35,666 bases of DNA from Phlegmacium glaucopus. Lineage: Eukaryota > Basidiomycota > Agaricomycetes > Agaricales > Cortinariaceae. The notes below the pieces were generated by a model. The model was not told the DNA's origin, searched no databases, and saw nothing but the letters and a program-made list of their open reading frames with translations. Within the stretch, counting starts at the first letter, position 1. Each line of letters starts with the position of its first letter. Positions 10,604-19,487 of this stretch are shown piece by piece. A program made the translations under genes and the position numbers. The stretch is taken from contig MU130034.1 in NCBI GenBank assembly GCA_015039465.1, forward strand, positions 72,420 through 108,085, in the 5' to 3' direction.

Positions 10604-11211
10604 ATGTTTGACAAGGAACCGGTCATCAAATACTCTGATTTCAACATCCCCAACTTCCCACGACATCTTGACACATCTCCAACTTTGACATTGACCTTTG
10701 ACATCCCCGCTTCTAAATTTAACATGCCCTCCCAAATCCTTTCCAAACCACAATACTCCCCTTCTCTTCATCGAAAGACTTCTTTTGGTCCTACACCCGA
10801 GTCCTTGCCTTCCAACATCTGGGATTGACCCCTCACATCATCACAAGAAAACAAAATTGATCGTCTTGTCGAGCTACTCAATGATGTCCTTGAAGATATG
10901 CAAATGGAATCTGCAGGACGGTACGGTAGTATAAAGTGGAAGAATGACCTGTTCTATATGTCAACCTCAGCAAGGTTGAAGAAGTCGACGTCTCTGGCTG
11001 CCATCACCGCCAACTACAAACTCTCCTTCAGATCATTCCTATCATCCCTGACCCACTCATCAAAACCTTCACCTTCACCTTCATCTTCATTACCATACTC
11101 CTTTCCATTTCCACCCTCATTCTCATCACTGTCATTACCACTATCCCCAAGATCCTCCTCATCTTCATCATCATCATTGTCATCTTCTGACTCACACCTG
11201 ACTTGCCTCTC
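10604..11211 (+). pseudogene. Unknown V-encoded ORF, one stop, cut by MITE C
   Basis: The frame starts at ATG 10604 (MFDKEPVIKYSDFNIPNFP) and is interrupted by one TGA at 10826-10828. It then continues in the same frame with ENKIDRLVELLNDVLEDM, GRYGSIKWKNDLFYM and ARLKKSTSLAAITANYKLSF before a serine-rich low-complexity run. MITE C inserted at 11212 and removes the natural end. No family is recognised; a capsid-like or accessory retroelement protein is possible. Confidence 0.35.
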
Positions 11212-11647
11212 GAGGACTTTACACTCCCCCACATTGTCTGGCCGGACTTCTGCCGGACTCCAGCAGAGTCCGGTCAGAGTCCGGTGAGAGTCCGGTGGAA
11301 GTCCGGTGGAAGTACAAAACATGCCTGTATCCCCTCCTAACCTAAGAACACACTACCGCACGGACACAAAATATCCCCATCCCTAAATATTAATCCTAAG
11401 CCCTAAGCCTAAGCCCTAAATCTAAATATAACCCTAAGCCTAACCTCTAAATCTAAATATAACCCTAAATTCCATCAAAAGTCCAGCAGATGTCCGGTGG
11501 AAGTCCGCCGGACTGTGACCAGACATACAGTCCAGGCATTTTTCTACTTTCACCGGACTCTCACCGGACTCTGACCGGACTATGACCGGACTTTTACCGG
11601 AATTTTACTGGAGTCCGCCGGACAACGTGGGGGACTGTAAAGTACAC
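11212..11647 (+). mobile_element. MITE C (11-bp-repeat family 2), complete
   Basis: It is 436 bp, with termini GAGGACTTTACACTCCCCCAC and GTGGGGGACTGTAAAGTACAC. The 8-bp target duplication TGCCTCTC is exact at 11204-11211 and 11648-11655. Subterminal 11-bp units of CCGGACTCTGA/GTCCGGTGAGA type flank a core with a telomere-like CCCTAA tract (about 11385-11470). It is inserted in retrotransposon V, so it moved after V. Confidence 0.93.
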
Positions 11648-11730
11648 TGCCTCTCCCACCAAACCATTTGACCAACATCCAGTCTAGGATATGGTTCTAC
11701 CAGCTGAGTGCATTGAGGATGTTGCACCTT

Positions 11731-11743
11731 AATGAGGGGGTGA
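11731..11743 (+). promoter_or_regulatory. Polypurine tract of V
   Basis: AATGAGGGGGTGA lies immediately before the right LTR start at 11744. A purine run in this place is the expected plus-strand priming site of an LTR retrotransposon and fixes the orientation. Confidence 0.6.
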
Positions 11744-11998
11744 TGTCAGGGGACAACCCTGAGGTATATACCACCTTCACTGTTTATATTTTATCCTTAT
11801 TTTGACTTGCTTACATACTTGTTTGCTATTGTTTGGCTACCACCTTATTTCAAGTAGTAGTCAGTAAATACTGTCCTTATCTCATTATTAACTGGAATTC
11901 CCTACTTTGCTAGCTCATTGCTATTGTCACCTAGTCTTTATAGACGATAAACTCTCCCTAGAGTCCTAATCTCCTCTTATATGTAGGTTGCCCTAACA
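11744..11998 (+). repeat. V right (3') LTR
   Basis: It is 255 bp, differing from the left LTR at about three positions (for example GCTCATTG against GCTCATTT, and AGACGATAAAC against AGACTGTAAAC). The near identity implies a fairly recent insertion. Confidence 0.92.
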
Positions 11999-12137
11999 CA
12001 TTGGCTCACATTTGAACATATTTATGGCCCATCATTTCAAGAACAGCCCATCTATGGATGCATCAGCTTTATTTCTCATTATGTAAAAGGCTCTGTTATT
12101 GTTGTTGTGGCTATGGACCCACAAGTCTTCCCCTCCA

Positions 12138-12360
12138 TCAGGAAAAACACTTTTGCCCCAGCACAGTCTAAGGATGCTCTAAGATACTCCTAGAGCTCTT
12201 AGAGCATTAGAGCTCCAAGAGTGCTCTAAGAAGGTATTATTCCAACATCCTTTTTTTTTTAATAAACTCTGGGGGTGTCCTGGGTATGTCCTGGGTATGT
12301 CCTGGGGCAACCTGGGAGTGTCCTAAGGCAACCTGAGAGCAACCTGAGGCAGCCTTAGTC
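12138..12360. repeat. Unpaired element end plus two 11-bp-periodic tracts
   Basis: CATCAGGAAAAACACTTTTG at 12138 matches the ends of the foldback at 13632-13817 and a half-end at 14262-14281. It is followed by 11-bp-spaced GCTCTAAGA/AGAGCTC motifs (12170-12235), a run of T, then about eight units of TGTCCTGGGTA/CAACCTGAGAG type (12270-12356). No gene. Probably remnants of other miniature elements. Confidence 0.5.
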
Positions 12361-12375
12361 CCTTTGCATCTGATG

Positions 12376-12797
12376 CAGTACTTTACCCTCCCCCACACAT
12401 TCCACTCCGATCCGAGTGGATCTGAGCAGTCCAAACAGAACCGAGCAGTCCGAGCAGGTCCAAGCAGATTCTGAGCAGAATGGTTGGATCCGAGCAGAGT
12501 CTGAGCAGAGTCTGAGCAGATTCCGAGCAGATTCCAAGTGAATCTAAGCAAATAAAACACAAATTTATTGGGAAAATACTTCTGTTAAGGTTTTGTTAAG
12601 GTTTTATTAAGGTTTTGTTAAGGTTTTGTTAGGGCTTTGTTAAGGTTAGGGAGGTATATAAGTTCCATTCCTAGCAGTCCGAGCGGATCCGAGCAAATTC
12701 TGCTCAGAATACACTCAAAAAGTGCTCAGATCTGCTGGGAATATGCTCAGATCCGAGCAGATTCCGCTCAGAATGTGTGGGGGTGAGTAAAGACCTT
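12376..12797. mobile_element. MITE G (11-bp-repeat family 4), complete
   Basis: It is 422 bp. The ends are CAGTACTTTACCCTCCCCCAC and GTGGGGGTGAGTAAAGACCTT, with the exact 8-bp duplication ATCTGATG at 12368-12375 and 12798-12805. The subterminal unit is GAGCAGATTCC (11 bp). The centre (about 12582-12650) is another 11-bp repeat, GTTAAGGTTTT, about six copies grading into GTTAGGG. Confidence 0.92.
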
Positions 12798-12805
12798 ATC
12801 TGATG

Positions 12806-13271
12806 CTAGAGCATATATAAACCAGATATTTGAATAGTCTCACACAACAGAATAATAATGATATAATAAAATCATATTCAATTATTCTAAACATCATATA
12901 TACTAGTAATAAAATAGTAATAAAATAGTGATACAAAGTTATACAGTACTATAATACTGGGGGAAGTAGGAAATAAGAAAACAAAATTGTGGGTGGTTTA
13001 TATATCTTTTGGATGGTGCACAGACCATTGGTCACATGATCACAGATAAGCATGATTTCAAGCATATGCTGGGTCAGGGTAGATTACATAAAATTCCAAA
13101 ACAGGAAATTTTTTAAGGATGGTAGAGAATTGTTTTAGGACCCTGAATATGTTTAAATTATATTAATAGCAGCTCTCTTTATTGAGAAAATTGCAAAATA
13201 CTTTCCTGGATGCAGCAGTTGAATATTGTCTAGCAAAAATCATAAATTCTAAAGGACTCCCAGGGCCTCCT
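12806..13271. other. AT-rich spacer, no gene seen
   Basis: It contains ATAATAA/ATAGTAATAAAATAG runs at about 12845-12930 and no credible reading frame or RNA gene. Confidence 0.5.
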
Positions 13272-13525
13272 TGTCAGGGGATAACCCTGAGGTACATACT
13301 ATATTCACTGTTCATATTTTATTCTTATTTCAACTTGTTTACATACTTGTTTGCTATTGTTTGGCTACCACCTTATTTCAAGTAGTAGTCAGTAATTACT
13401 GTCCTTATCTCATTATCAACTGGAACCCCCTACTTTGCTAGCTTATTGTTACTGTTACCTAGTCTTTATAGACTGTATACTCTCCCTAGAGTCCCATCTC
13501 CTCTTATATGTAGGTTGCCCTAACA
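13272..13525 (+). mobile_element. Solo LTR of the V family
   Basis: It runs TGTCAGGGGATAACCC to TTGCCCTAACA, 254 bp, clearly homologous to the V LTRs but more diverged. The flanking pentamers CTCCT and CTTCT differ by one base, a decayed target duplication. There is no interior or partner LTR. Confidence 0.88.
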
Positions 13526-13631
13526 CTTCTGATGTGATTTAATTTAGATGGTCAATGCATCAGGATACACTAAAGGTGTCCTGAGCAAAAATGTGACACT
13601 CAAAATTTTATCTCCTAGGTTGTCCTGAGGT

Positions 13632-13817
13632 GTCCTTGGATACATCAGAAAAAACACTTTAGCTCTAAGACACTCTAGCTACTCTGGGAGTCTCTCAGAC
13701 CAACCTCAAAAAAATAAATATGTTTCAAATGCATTTTTTAATGATTTGTACACTTAAATTTTTGAGGTTGCTCTGAGAGACTCTTAGAGCCAAAGTGTTT
13801 TTCCTGATGTACAAGGA
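13632..13817. repeat. Foldback MITE with CATCAGGAAAAACAC ends
   Basis: The arms run inward from TCCTTGGATACATCAGAAAA and, on the other strand, TCCTTGTACATCAGGAAAAA. Both continue through CACTTTNGCTCTAAGA, GTCTCTCAGA and CAACCTCAAAAA. The loop is short and AT-rich. No clear target duplication was found. Related ends occur at 12138 and 14262. Confidence 0.75.
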
Positions 13818-14570
13818 GAACTGAATCAACTTACCAGCCAGTATACTTCTCAGGCTAAAATAAAAATTGTCTATTGATGCATGATCATGTATAGAACTAT
13901 AAAATCAGCAGCATGGTATTGAATAATGAAAATTGTATAAATAAGGAAATAATCACATATGAGGTCATTTTTCAACTAGTAAAAATAAAGGCAGAAGTAA
14001 AAACAATTATTATATTTGTCGCAAAAAATATAAAAAAAAACAGAATATTACTACTACTGTTTAGATAGGAATTATTGAGGTAGAACAAATGTATGATAGC
14101 TAGAAATATCATTAATGTCTTTGTTGATTACTTTAAAATTTAACCCCCACTTTTCCAGGATCTTTAGTCAAATAGCTTCTAATAAAATTCTCCAAAAAAG
14201 GAAAGTTTTATTAACATAGTATTAATTGATTTCAACTTGACTATTATTAAATTATGCAAAGCCAAAGTGTTTTTCCTGATAATCTTGATTCATTAATTCT
14301 TTTAATTAATCAGAGGCCTCTTTAAGCTCATCTATTCATACATTTTTTATAACTTCAGTCTTCTAGCACTTTATCAAAGGGTAAAAATACAATAAATAAC
14401 ACTATCTTTATTTTTAATCCTAGAATATTTTTCAACTCAGAAAAAATAATTAAGCAATAAAAACAAATAAAAAAATACTTATTACATAAATTATAAGTAA
14501 AATTAGAAAGAGAAAATAATATTTGCTTAGCATATAGCTTCAGTGAATACATAGCTGAGATAGCAGTTGT
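13818..14570. other. AT-rich spacer with one MITE half-end
   Basis: This is long A/T-rich DNA without a supported gene. The only recognisable item is CCAAAGTGTTTTTCCTGAT at 14262-14281, an orphan end of the foldback family. Confidence 0.5.
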
Positions 14571-14943
14571 AATGGATGGCCTATGTTACAAATTAACTTT
14601 TTTGTTCTTTCCCTATTTCCTAAGGCCTGTAGAAATTCCCATCACAGTCCTTACTACAACTCTGTTACCAAAGATGACACAAAATATACTTGAGGTGTTC
14701 CATCTTATTCCTGGCAACACAAAACTCATTTGGGAACCAATTGCTCACCCCTAATCTACTCAGTCTTTATTATCATTCCAAAGAAAGAAGACCATGCCAT
14801 CATTGCCTTTTCATATACCTTGGAAACAGGTGGCACTGACTCAGTTTTGAATTACTTGTTGAAGATGAAGATGGAACTCAGTGATAAGGAAAGAGGAATT
14901 GTATTTTGTAAGACCAAAGAAGAAGCTAAGAAGGCAGGACAAT
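14571..14943 (+). pseudogene. RecQ-like DNA helicase fragment
   Basis: The first frame reads RPVEIPITVLTTTLLPKMTQ and VFHLIPGNTKLIWEP. After a frameshift near 14752 the next reads LIYSVFIIIPKKEDHAIIAF, then LLKMKMELSDKERGIVFCKT and KEEAKKAG. The order fits the end of helicase domain 1 (motif III, usually TATLPP, here TTTLLP) and the start of domain 2 (motif IV, GIVFC-T). The ATP-binding motifs I and II and the later motifs are absent. Many basidiomycetes carry repeated or subtelomeric RecQ-like genes of this kind, so it is a relic of such a gene or of a transposon-borne helicase. Family from recalled motifs. Confidence 0.5.
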
Positions 14944-15064
14944 GAACATTTCTCTCTTCATCCTTTTTACATCCACTTTTCATTTTCTATTTTATTTATT
15001 TCACTTACATGCAATTTCCATGCTCACTCCCTCATCCTCTTTATACATGCTCCCCCCTACTCTT

Positions 15065-15409
15065 TTACATAAGTTCTACATATAGGGCCAAAGCTAACTT
15101 GTTGTAGTCTATAGCCTGTCCTGACCTAGATATAGATGTCAATGCAGCTGTCAGCTTCTCATAGTTTAGTATTTGTAGGAGTTGGTTAATGCCTGGTTCT
15201 GATCTGGCTGCCTTGGCTATGGCCACAGAGTCTGAATAAAGAAGGTGGTGGTATAATTTGCTAATCTCAACAAATTTTGCCAAATGGTTTTCAGAGACAC
15301 AGGTGATGGAGTTGAAGTTGATCACATACTTTTTAGCAACATTGTAAGTATGGCCATTCTGAGCATTGAATACTTCTTCTGCTAAATTTCTAAGTGGGAC
15401 ACCTTTCAC
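15065..15409 (-). CDS. Hypothetical protein fragment
   Basis: A 114-codon frame with normal amino-acid variety: YVKGVPLRNLAEEVFNAQNG (start region), then ITCVSENHLAKFVEISKLYH and INQLLQILNYEKLTAAL. It looks mostly helical. The frame extends upstream of the first ATG for several codons, so the start is not fixed and it may be one exon or a relic. It lies tail-to-tail with the helicase relic. No family recognised. Confidence 0.35.
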   Translation of the reverse strand: MKGVPLRNLAEEVFNAQNGHTYNVAKKYVINFNSITCVSENHLAKFVEISKLYHHLLYSDSVAIAKAARSEPGINQLLQILNYEKLTAALTSISRSGQAIDYNKLALALYVELM

Positions 15410-15668
15410 ATATACACCACTCAGGAAATGTCTAATAGAGATAGGCCCTCAATTTGCAGCTGGCTGATTGTGGGGTAATTTACAGCTGGTGGCACAAGAG
15501 GCAGGATGTGACATGAATGAGCATCAAGAGCGGAGACGACCGGTGGTGGATGAGGCAGATAACCTCAGTGCTGATGATGTGGTCGCACGAATATGGAAGC
15601 AAGCATCCTTTGACATCATTGCTGTCAGTCCCAATGGAAAGTGAGCCAATGACCCAGCCCATATCATT

Positions 15669-16061
15669 ATGTCCAATGAGGCACGTCACAATGTAACCTG
15701 GGAAACCTTCAAGAGCACCAACTTTTCTGGAATATTTGAAAATATTCAGGTACGCATGGTCTCAGACAAGTTTTGGCAGACAACCTTGTTTGATAGATAC
15801 TTCCCCCCCAAGGGTACTGGTGCTAAAGAGAGGGGAAAGCTTCAGAACTTCCCTTATACCACTTACTACAATGATTGGTTCAAGTTGATGTCCCAATTAC
15901 CAGTAAAGGATGCTAAAGTTGTTCGGTCCCACCTGCTACAGAAATTCAAAACATTAAAATGGCTACCACACAGTGGAAGTGACAGAATGTGGGCTACAAG
16001 CAAGATGTCCAGTCAACATTGGACCATACTATATCTAGAGAGGATCTTAAAATTTTGGTAA
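15669..16061 (+). CDS. Hypothetical protein fragment
   Basis: A 130-codon frame with protein-like composition: NVTWETFKSTNFSGIFENIQ, KFWQTTLFDRYFPPKG, NFPYTTYYNDWFKLMSQLP and a final LLQKFKTLKWLPHSGSDRMW. It is rich in aromatics, with no membrane segment. No catalytic motif is recognised. It may be an exon of a larger broken gene shared with the frame at 15065-15409 or the helicase relic, but nothing visible links them. Confidence 0.35.
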   Translation: MSNEARHNVTWETFKSTNFSGIFENIQVRMVSDKFWQTTLFDRYFPPKGTGAKERGKLQNFPYTTYYNDWFKLMSQLPVKDAKVVRSHLLQKFKTLKWLPHSGSDRMWATSKMSSQHWTILYLERILKFW

Positions 16062-16144
16062 AAGGATATAAAACACCATTCAAACCTAATGCCCTAAAGG
16101 AAAAGTACCACTGCCACTAAAACTATCTCATCAAAGGATTATCT

Positions 16145-16310
16145 AGGGATCTGTAGCCTAGTGGCATAAATTAGCCTTTTTTCTCTGTTGGCTTCTGAGA
16201 GACATAAACAATCATTGTGCAGGATCTGTAGTCTAGTGGCATGAATTAGCCTCCTTTCTTCCCCCCCTCATTGCCACCAGTGACTGCAGGCATTCTCATT
16301 TGATATGGCT
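16145..16310 (+). repeat. Duplicated GATCTGTAGCCTAGTGGC repeat (SINE-like head?)
   Basis: ATCTGTAGCCTAGTGGCAT occurs at about 16149 and, with one change, at about 16225, each followed by RAATTAGCC and a T/C-rich tract. TAGCCTAGTGG resembles a tRNA-type A box. A related tail (GAGTTAGCC, then AGGCATTCTCA) recurs at 18125-18185. No B box was found, so a polymerase III origin is only a guess. Confidence 0.35.
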
Positions 16311-16941
16311 CAAACCTCAACAGACAATCAGGCAAAAGTGGCTGTCTTGGATGGCCTGTGTGGTGTGGTATGGCTCAGGCACTGGCCTTACTCACCATAA
16401 TTCCTTACGTTATGAGCAAGAGTCGATGCTGGATTCAACCGAGCTCAAACTAGCCAAGACAATCTTCAATTTGCAGGGGGATGGGTCAAAGAACGAGGAC
16501 GAAAGAGCAGCACCTAGGTGCAACACACTTCATTTAGCGCTGGCAGTTTCACCCCTCTATCTGTTGATGCCCATTCAGCTTTTAAAGGCTTTGGTTGGGT
16601 GGAAGAGGTTGTTGAATGTAAGGTGTATTGTCAACTGGCAGAATATAGTTTACTGACTACGTGAACTGTTAGACATTTTATGCGCTCGGGAATGACAAGT
16701 CCTCGGTGCTGTTGAGCATTGAGAAGGCAATCTGGAAAGTGGTGTTCTGGCTGGTGGTAGGGGAAGTTGACCCTGATGTGGCTACCAGTGAGTAATGCAC
16801 GTGTTTACCTTGGGAAGAAATACAGATGTGTTCACTGGAAGATAAGAGATGGTTCAAAATGGGTAAGTGGGATTTGTTGGATGTTGGAGGAAAAATTGCT
16901 AACTTGCGTCAGATGACTCTGTCATTGAGGAGGGTGAGATT
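16311..16941. other. No supported gene
   Basis: A 118-codon open frame at 16300-16656 and scattered shorter ones occur, without conserved motifs, good start context or splice structure that I can defend. Nothing else is seen. Confidence 0.4.
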
Positions 16942-17537
16942 GTGATGGTGGGTGACTTTGTTGGATCGGGGTCGAACTCTCTGGGTCAGGTCATGTCTTC
17001 AGAAGTGAGGGAGGAAAGAAGCAATGAGGTGGATATGTGGGAATTGGGGACAGGGGTTAATGATGATGAGGGTGAGGAGGGCAAGTTGGATGTGGAAGAT
17101 GAGGGGATTGAGTCAGGGGATTGGGTGGAAGAGTTAGATGGCGAGGAGAGTGCAGGCAAGGAGCAGGGTGATAAGGTGGAGGTGGGGGGTTCAATGGGTG
17201 TTGAGGTAGAAGAGGATGTCAACCAGGATCGGGGGATTGTGGAATCTAGCTTGGGAGAGGCAAGGAATGGGGTTGAGGAGAGTAAGGAGTTGGATGGTGG
17301 TGAGAGTGCAGGCGAGGAGCAGGGGGATGAAATGGTTATGAATGTGGACCAGGATGGGGATAAAATGGTTGTGGATGTGGAGGAGGATGAGGAGGTTTGT
17401 TTGAGGGGGACTAGCGTAGGTTCAAGCTCAGGAGAATCTGGGGATGGGATGGAAGCAGATGGGGATGAGTTAGGGATGTCAAGATCCTTTGGGACAGGGG
17501 TATTAAAAACTACACATCCTGCTCTCTCATAACCCAC
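16942..17537 (+). repeat. Low-complexity GGA/GAT-rich block open on both strands
   Basis: On the plus strand it gives a 190-residue acidic frame (DDEGEEGKLDVEDEG, EELDGEESAGKEQGD, DVEEDEE). On the minus strand it gives a Ser/Pro/Thr-rich frame (SPSSSLTPVP, SSSSSTSTT). An internal duplication (ELDGEESAGKEQGD and ELDGGESAGEEQGD) marks repeat expansion. The minus-strand frame follows the coiled-coil frame at 17510-17968 and may be its disordered tail. Confidence 0.5.
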
Positions 17538-17968
17538 TCCACTTCAAGAGTGTTCTCTGCATCCTCCAACTCTCTACATATCTGCTTCAAGCCCTTCATC
17601 TCCACACACTGCTCATCCACCATTGCCTTCAACCTCTCTACACCAGCTTGGAGCTCTGCCAGCTCTGCTGCATTGTGACCCAACTCTGTCTCCAACATCT
17701 CTACATCTACAGGCGCCTATATCCATGCATTCACAATCTTCCTATACCTCTCTTTCCATTCCCACAACTCCGCCTCACTGTCAGCCAAACATATGCTTGA
17801 TCTTTCCATAGAAACTTCCAGATCCTCCACATCTGCCTCCTTTTCATGCAGCCACCCCAGCACCCTCTCCACATGACATTCAAGCTCAGCCTTGCTGGCC
17901 TTCCGTCCTTCAAGTTCAAGTTTTGCAATAAGCACCCATGTAATCAATGAGAGATCTGATTGATTCAT
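17510..17968 (-). pseudogene. Coiled-coil protein with one in-frame stop
   Basis: ATG at 17968. The frame reads NQSDLSLITWVLIAKLELEG, then ECHVERVLGWLHEKEADVED and ELWEWKERYRKIVNAWI, one TAG, and in the same frame VDVEMLETELGHNAAELAEL, LKAMVDEQCVEMKGL and CRELEDAENTLEVEW. Heptad-like spacing of Leu, Val and Ala with many Glu and Lys residues indicates a coiled coil. The serine/proline-rich minus-strand frame at 17537-16986 overlaps its end in another frame and may be joined by frameshift or splicing. No family is recognised; the layout would suit a retroelement structural protein or a rapidly evolving fungal protein. Confidence 0.45.
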
Positions 17969-18424
17969 CTGAAATCACAGGGTTAATAACCAGACAGTCA
18001 TGAGGCAATAGTAGGCACCTTTCTGTCGTTGGTGGTTGTAGTATTGGATGGAGAATAAAAAATGAAAATTGCCACCTTTTAAATCGAAAATTACTTATAC
18101 ATGGATCATTGAAGGGTGAAAACATGAGTTAGCCTTTTCTTTCTTTCTTCATTGCAATCATAGGCAACCATAGGCATTCTCAGGACCAAAATGGCCTCAA
18201 GTCACAGCATTAGCAGGGAGTATCTCCACTAGGCCTTTTACTCAATATATGAACTCTTTCAGGCTTAATATGATGGAGAATCCTATTATTAAAAGTATCC
18301 TCATCCACCCTGTATGTTGAATGGGTCCATATGTACATATAAGTAGCTGTCTTAGATGCAACATCTTTGTACTTTCAACCTGAACTTTACACTCCCCCAC
18401 GTCTTCCTCCAGGAATCCGCCCGG

Positions 18425-19305
18425 TGATGTACCTGCGGTGGGATCAGACCGCAAGTAGTAACGTAGTTCGGAGGGGTTAATGTAGATTTCCTCGATAGAA
18501 TTTAAAGGGAAGTTCGCGGTATCGAAATACGCTAGACGAGTAGACCACGAAGATAGCGAAGCCCGCGAACGGTAATGCAGTACGCGAAGTAACTTAAAGG
18601 ATGAGACTATTGACTTAGAACGTTGCTGCAAAGTTTATGGGATCAAAACTCTGGCCATCTCTTGTTTTTCTTCCCTCCTACTTGCTACAGGTACTTAATA
18701 CAAGAGTAACAAGCTAAGCCAGGTGCGGGTATGCGAAACAGTAATGTAAAAATTGAGCTAATGCGAAGTCACATGAGCCCAGTAGTTTGGTAACGAAGGA
18801 ATAGGGGATAGAATAAAAATAGAAGTGATGAGTAAGGAGGTCAGTTGAATGGCCTCCTGTTTCGAAGGAGATGATAAAATAATAATATATATGGAAAGTT
18901 AAAAGAAATTAAGTTGAGAACAACACGGACCATGATCAAACCAGTGAAAGGGATGCGTATGCGAGCCGCGAAAGACCGCGAGATTAAAGAGAAGCTGTGT
19001 GAAGATGTGGTTGCGAAGGAAAGAAATGGTCAAGTCCGGCATTGATAGAGAAAGCTGAAGGTACGTCGAAGTATGAAGTGCGAAGAGGAACGAGGGTGCG
19101 TTGGATAGTTACAAAGGTCGTAGGAGTGATGTGCGAAGGTTATGCAAGGCCTATATCATGTTGTGTGATGTGCGAAGGATGTGCGACAACCGCGAATGAG
19201 AGTGCGAGTGAAGTTGGTACCTGTGAGGCATCCACGTATACTGCGAAGTTGTTAAATCGCAAAAATAACCAGTTTACGAACCTAGAGGCTATATGGATCC
19301 TATCA
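18425..19305 (-). repeat. Gypsy 3' LTR (left copy)
   Basis: On the plus strand it runs TGATGTACCTGCGG to GGATCCTATCA, 881 bp. By eye it differs from the other LTR at about 13 positions (about 1.5%), 10 of them transitions and about seven at CpG/TpG/CpA pairs. It is rich in GCGAA and TGCGA words relative to the surrounding AT-rich DNA. Confidence 0.93.
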
Positions 19306-19318
19306 TCCTCCTCCCAAC
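19306..19318 (-). promoter_or_regulatory. Gypsy polypurine tract
   Basis: On the minus strand TTGGGAGGAGGA abuts the 3' LTR start (TGATAGGATCC). It is the expected plus-strand primer site for reverse transcription and agrees with the minus orientation. Confidence 0.7.
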
Positions 19319-19403
19319 TGAAATCTAGACTGTCCTCAGTCTAAACCCTAAGCCCTTGTCGTACTCCCGTAAGTCATGTGAGAACCCGGTGGCGGTTGAA
19401 ACC

Positions 19404-19410
19404 TATAAAA
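19404..19410 (+). promoter_or_regulatory. TATA box of the antisense gene
   Basis: TATAAAA lies 78 bp upstream of the ATG at 19488, followed by a C/T-rich stretch (CCTCTTCATCATC) where transcription could start. It is just inside the retrotransposon, beyond the LTR. Confidence 0.55.
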
Positions 19411-19487
19411 GGCAATTGTTCGCGCCACACTTTCCTCTTCATCATCTACCTCAAGACCGTTCCTCTACTGCTTAAACCATCCTCTAC

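Larger units (their letters stand above)
8914..11998 (+). mobile_element. Non-autonomous LTR retrotransposon V
   Basis: Two direct 255-bp LTRs (8914-9168 and 11744-11998) with about three differences flank a 2.6-kb interior. The 5-bp target duplication is CATTG at 8909-8913 and 11999-12003. A purine-rich tract GAGGGGGTGA directly precedes the right LTR, so the element is plus-oriented. No reverse transcriptase, RNase H or integrase motif is present; only gag-like remnants, proline-rich frames and MITE C occur inside. I could not identify a convincing tRNA primer site after the left LTR. It inserted into gene Y copy 2. Confidence 0.9.
8180..12135 (+). pseudogene. Unknown repeated gene Y, copy 2 (split by two LTR elements)
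   Basis: The same unrecognised protein as at 906-1516, here on the plus strand and divergent from gene Q. Its pieces are 8180-8298, 8736-8913 and 12004-12135, separated by W2 and by element V. Recognisable parts are MSFTMLSIIYTINM, PWLLIQQSD, then after V GPSFQEQPIYGC, ISHYVKG and VVVAMDPQVFPS. One codon that is CAA in copy 1 is TAA here (about 8888-8890), a C-to-T change. Both insertion points are intact in copy 1, giving empty-site proof for both. Homology ends at about 12138, where a CATCAGGAAAAACAC element end begins. Confidence 0.5.

Noticed and set aside
11014..11322. Acidic minus-strand frame
   Set aside because: Complement of a serine-coding TCATCATCT tract that crosses into MITE C; shadow of simple sequence.
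8914..11998. Autonomous copia or Gypsy element
   Set aside because: No reverse transcriptase, RNase H or integrase motif in any frame of the interior.
16149..16260. tRNA gene
   Set aside because: Only an A-box-like TAGCCTAGTGG is present; no B box, no cloverleaf.
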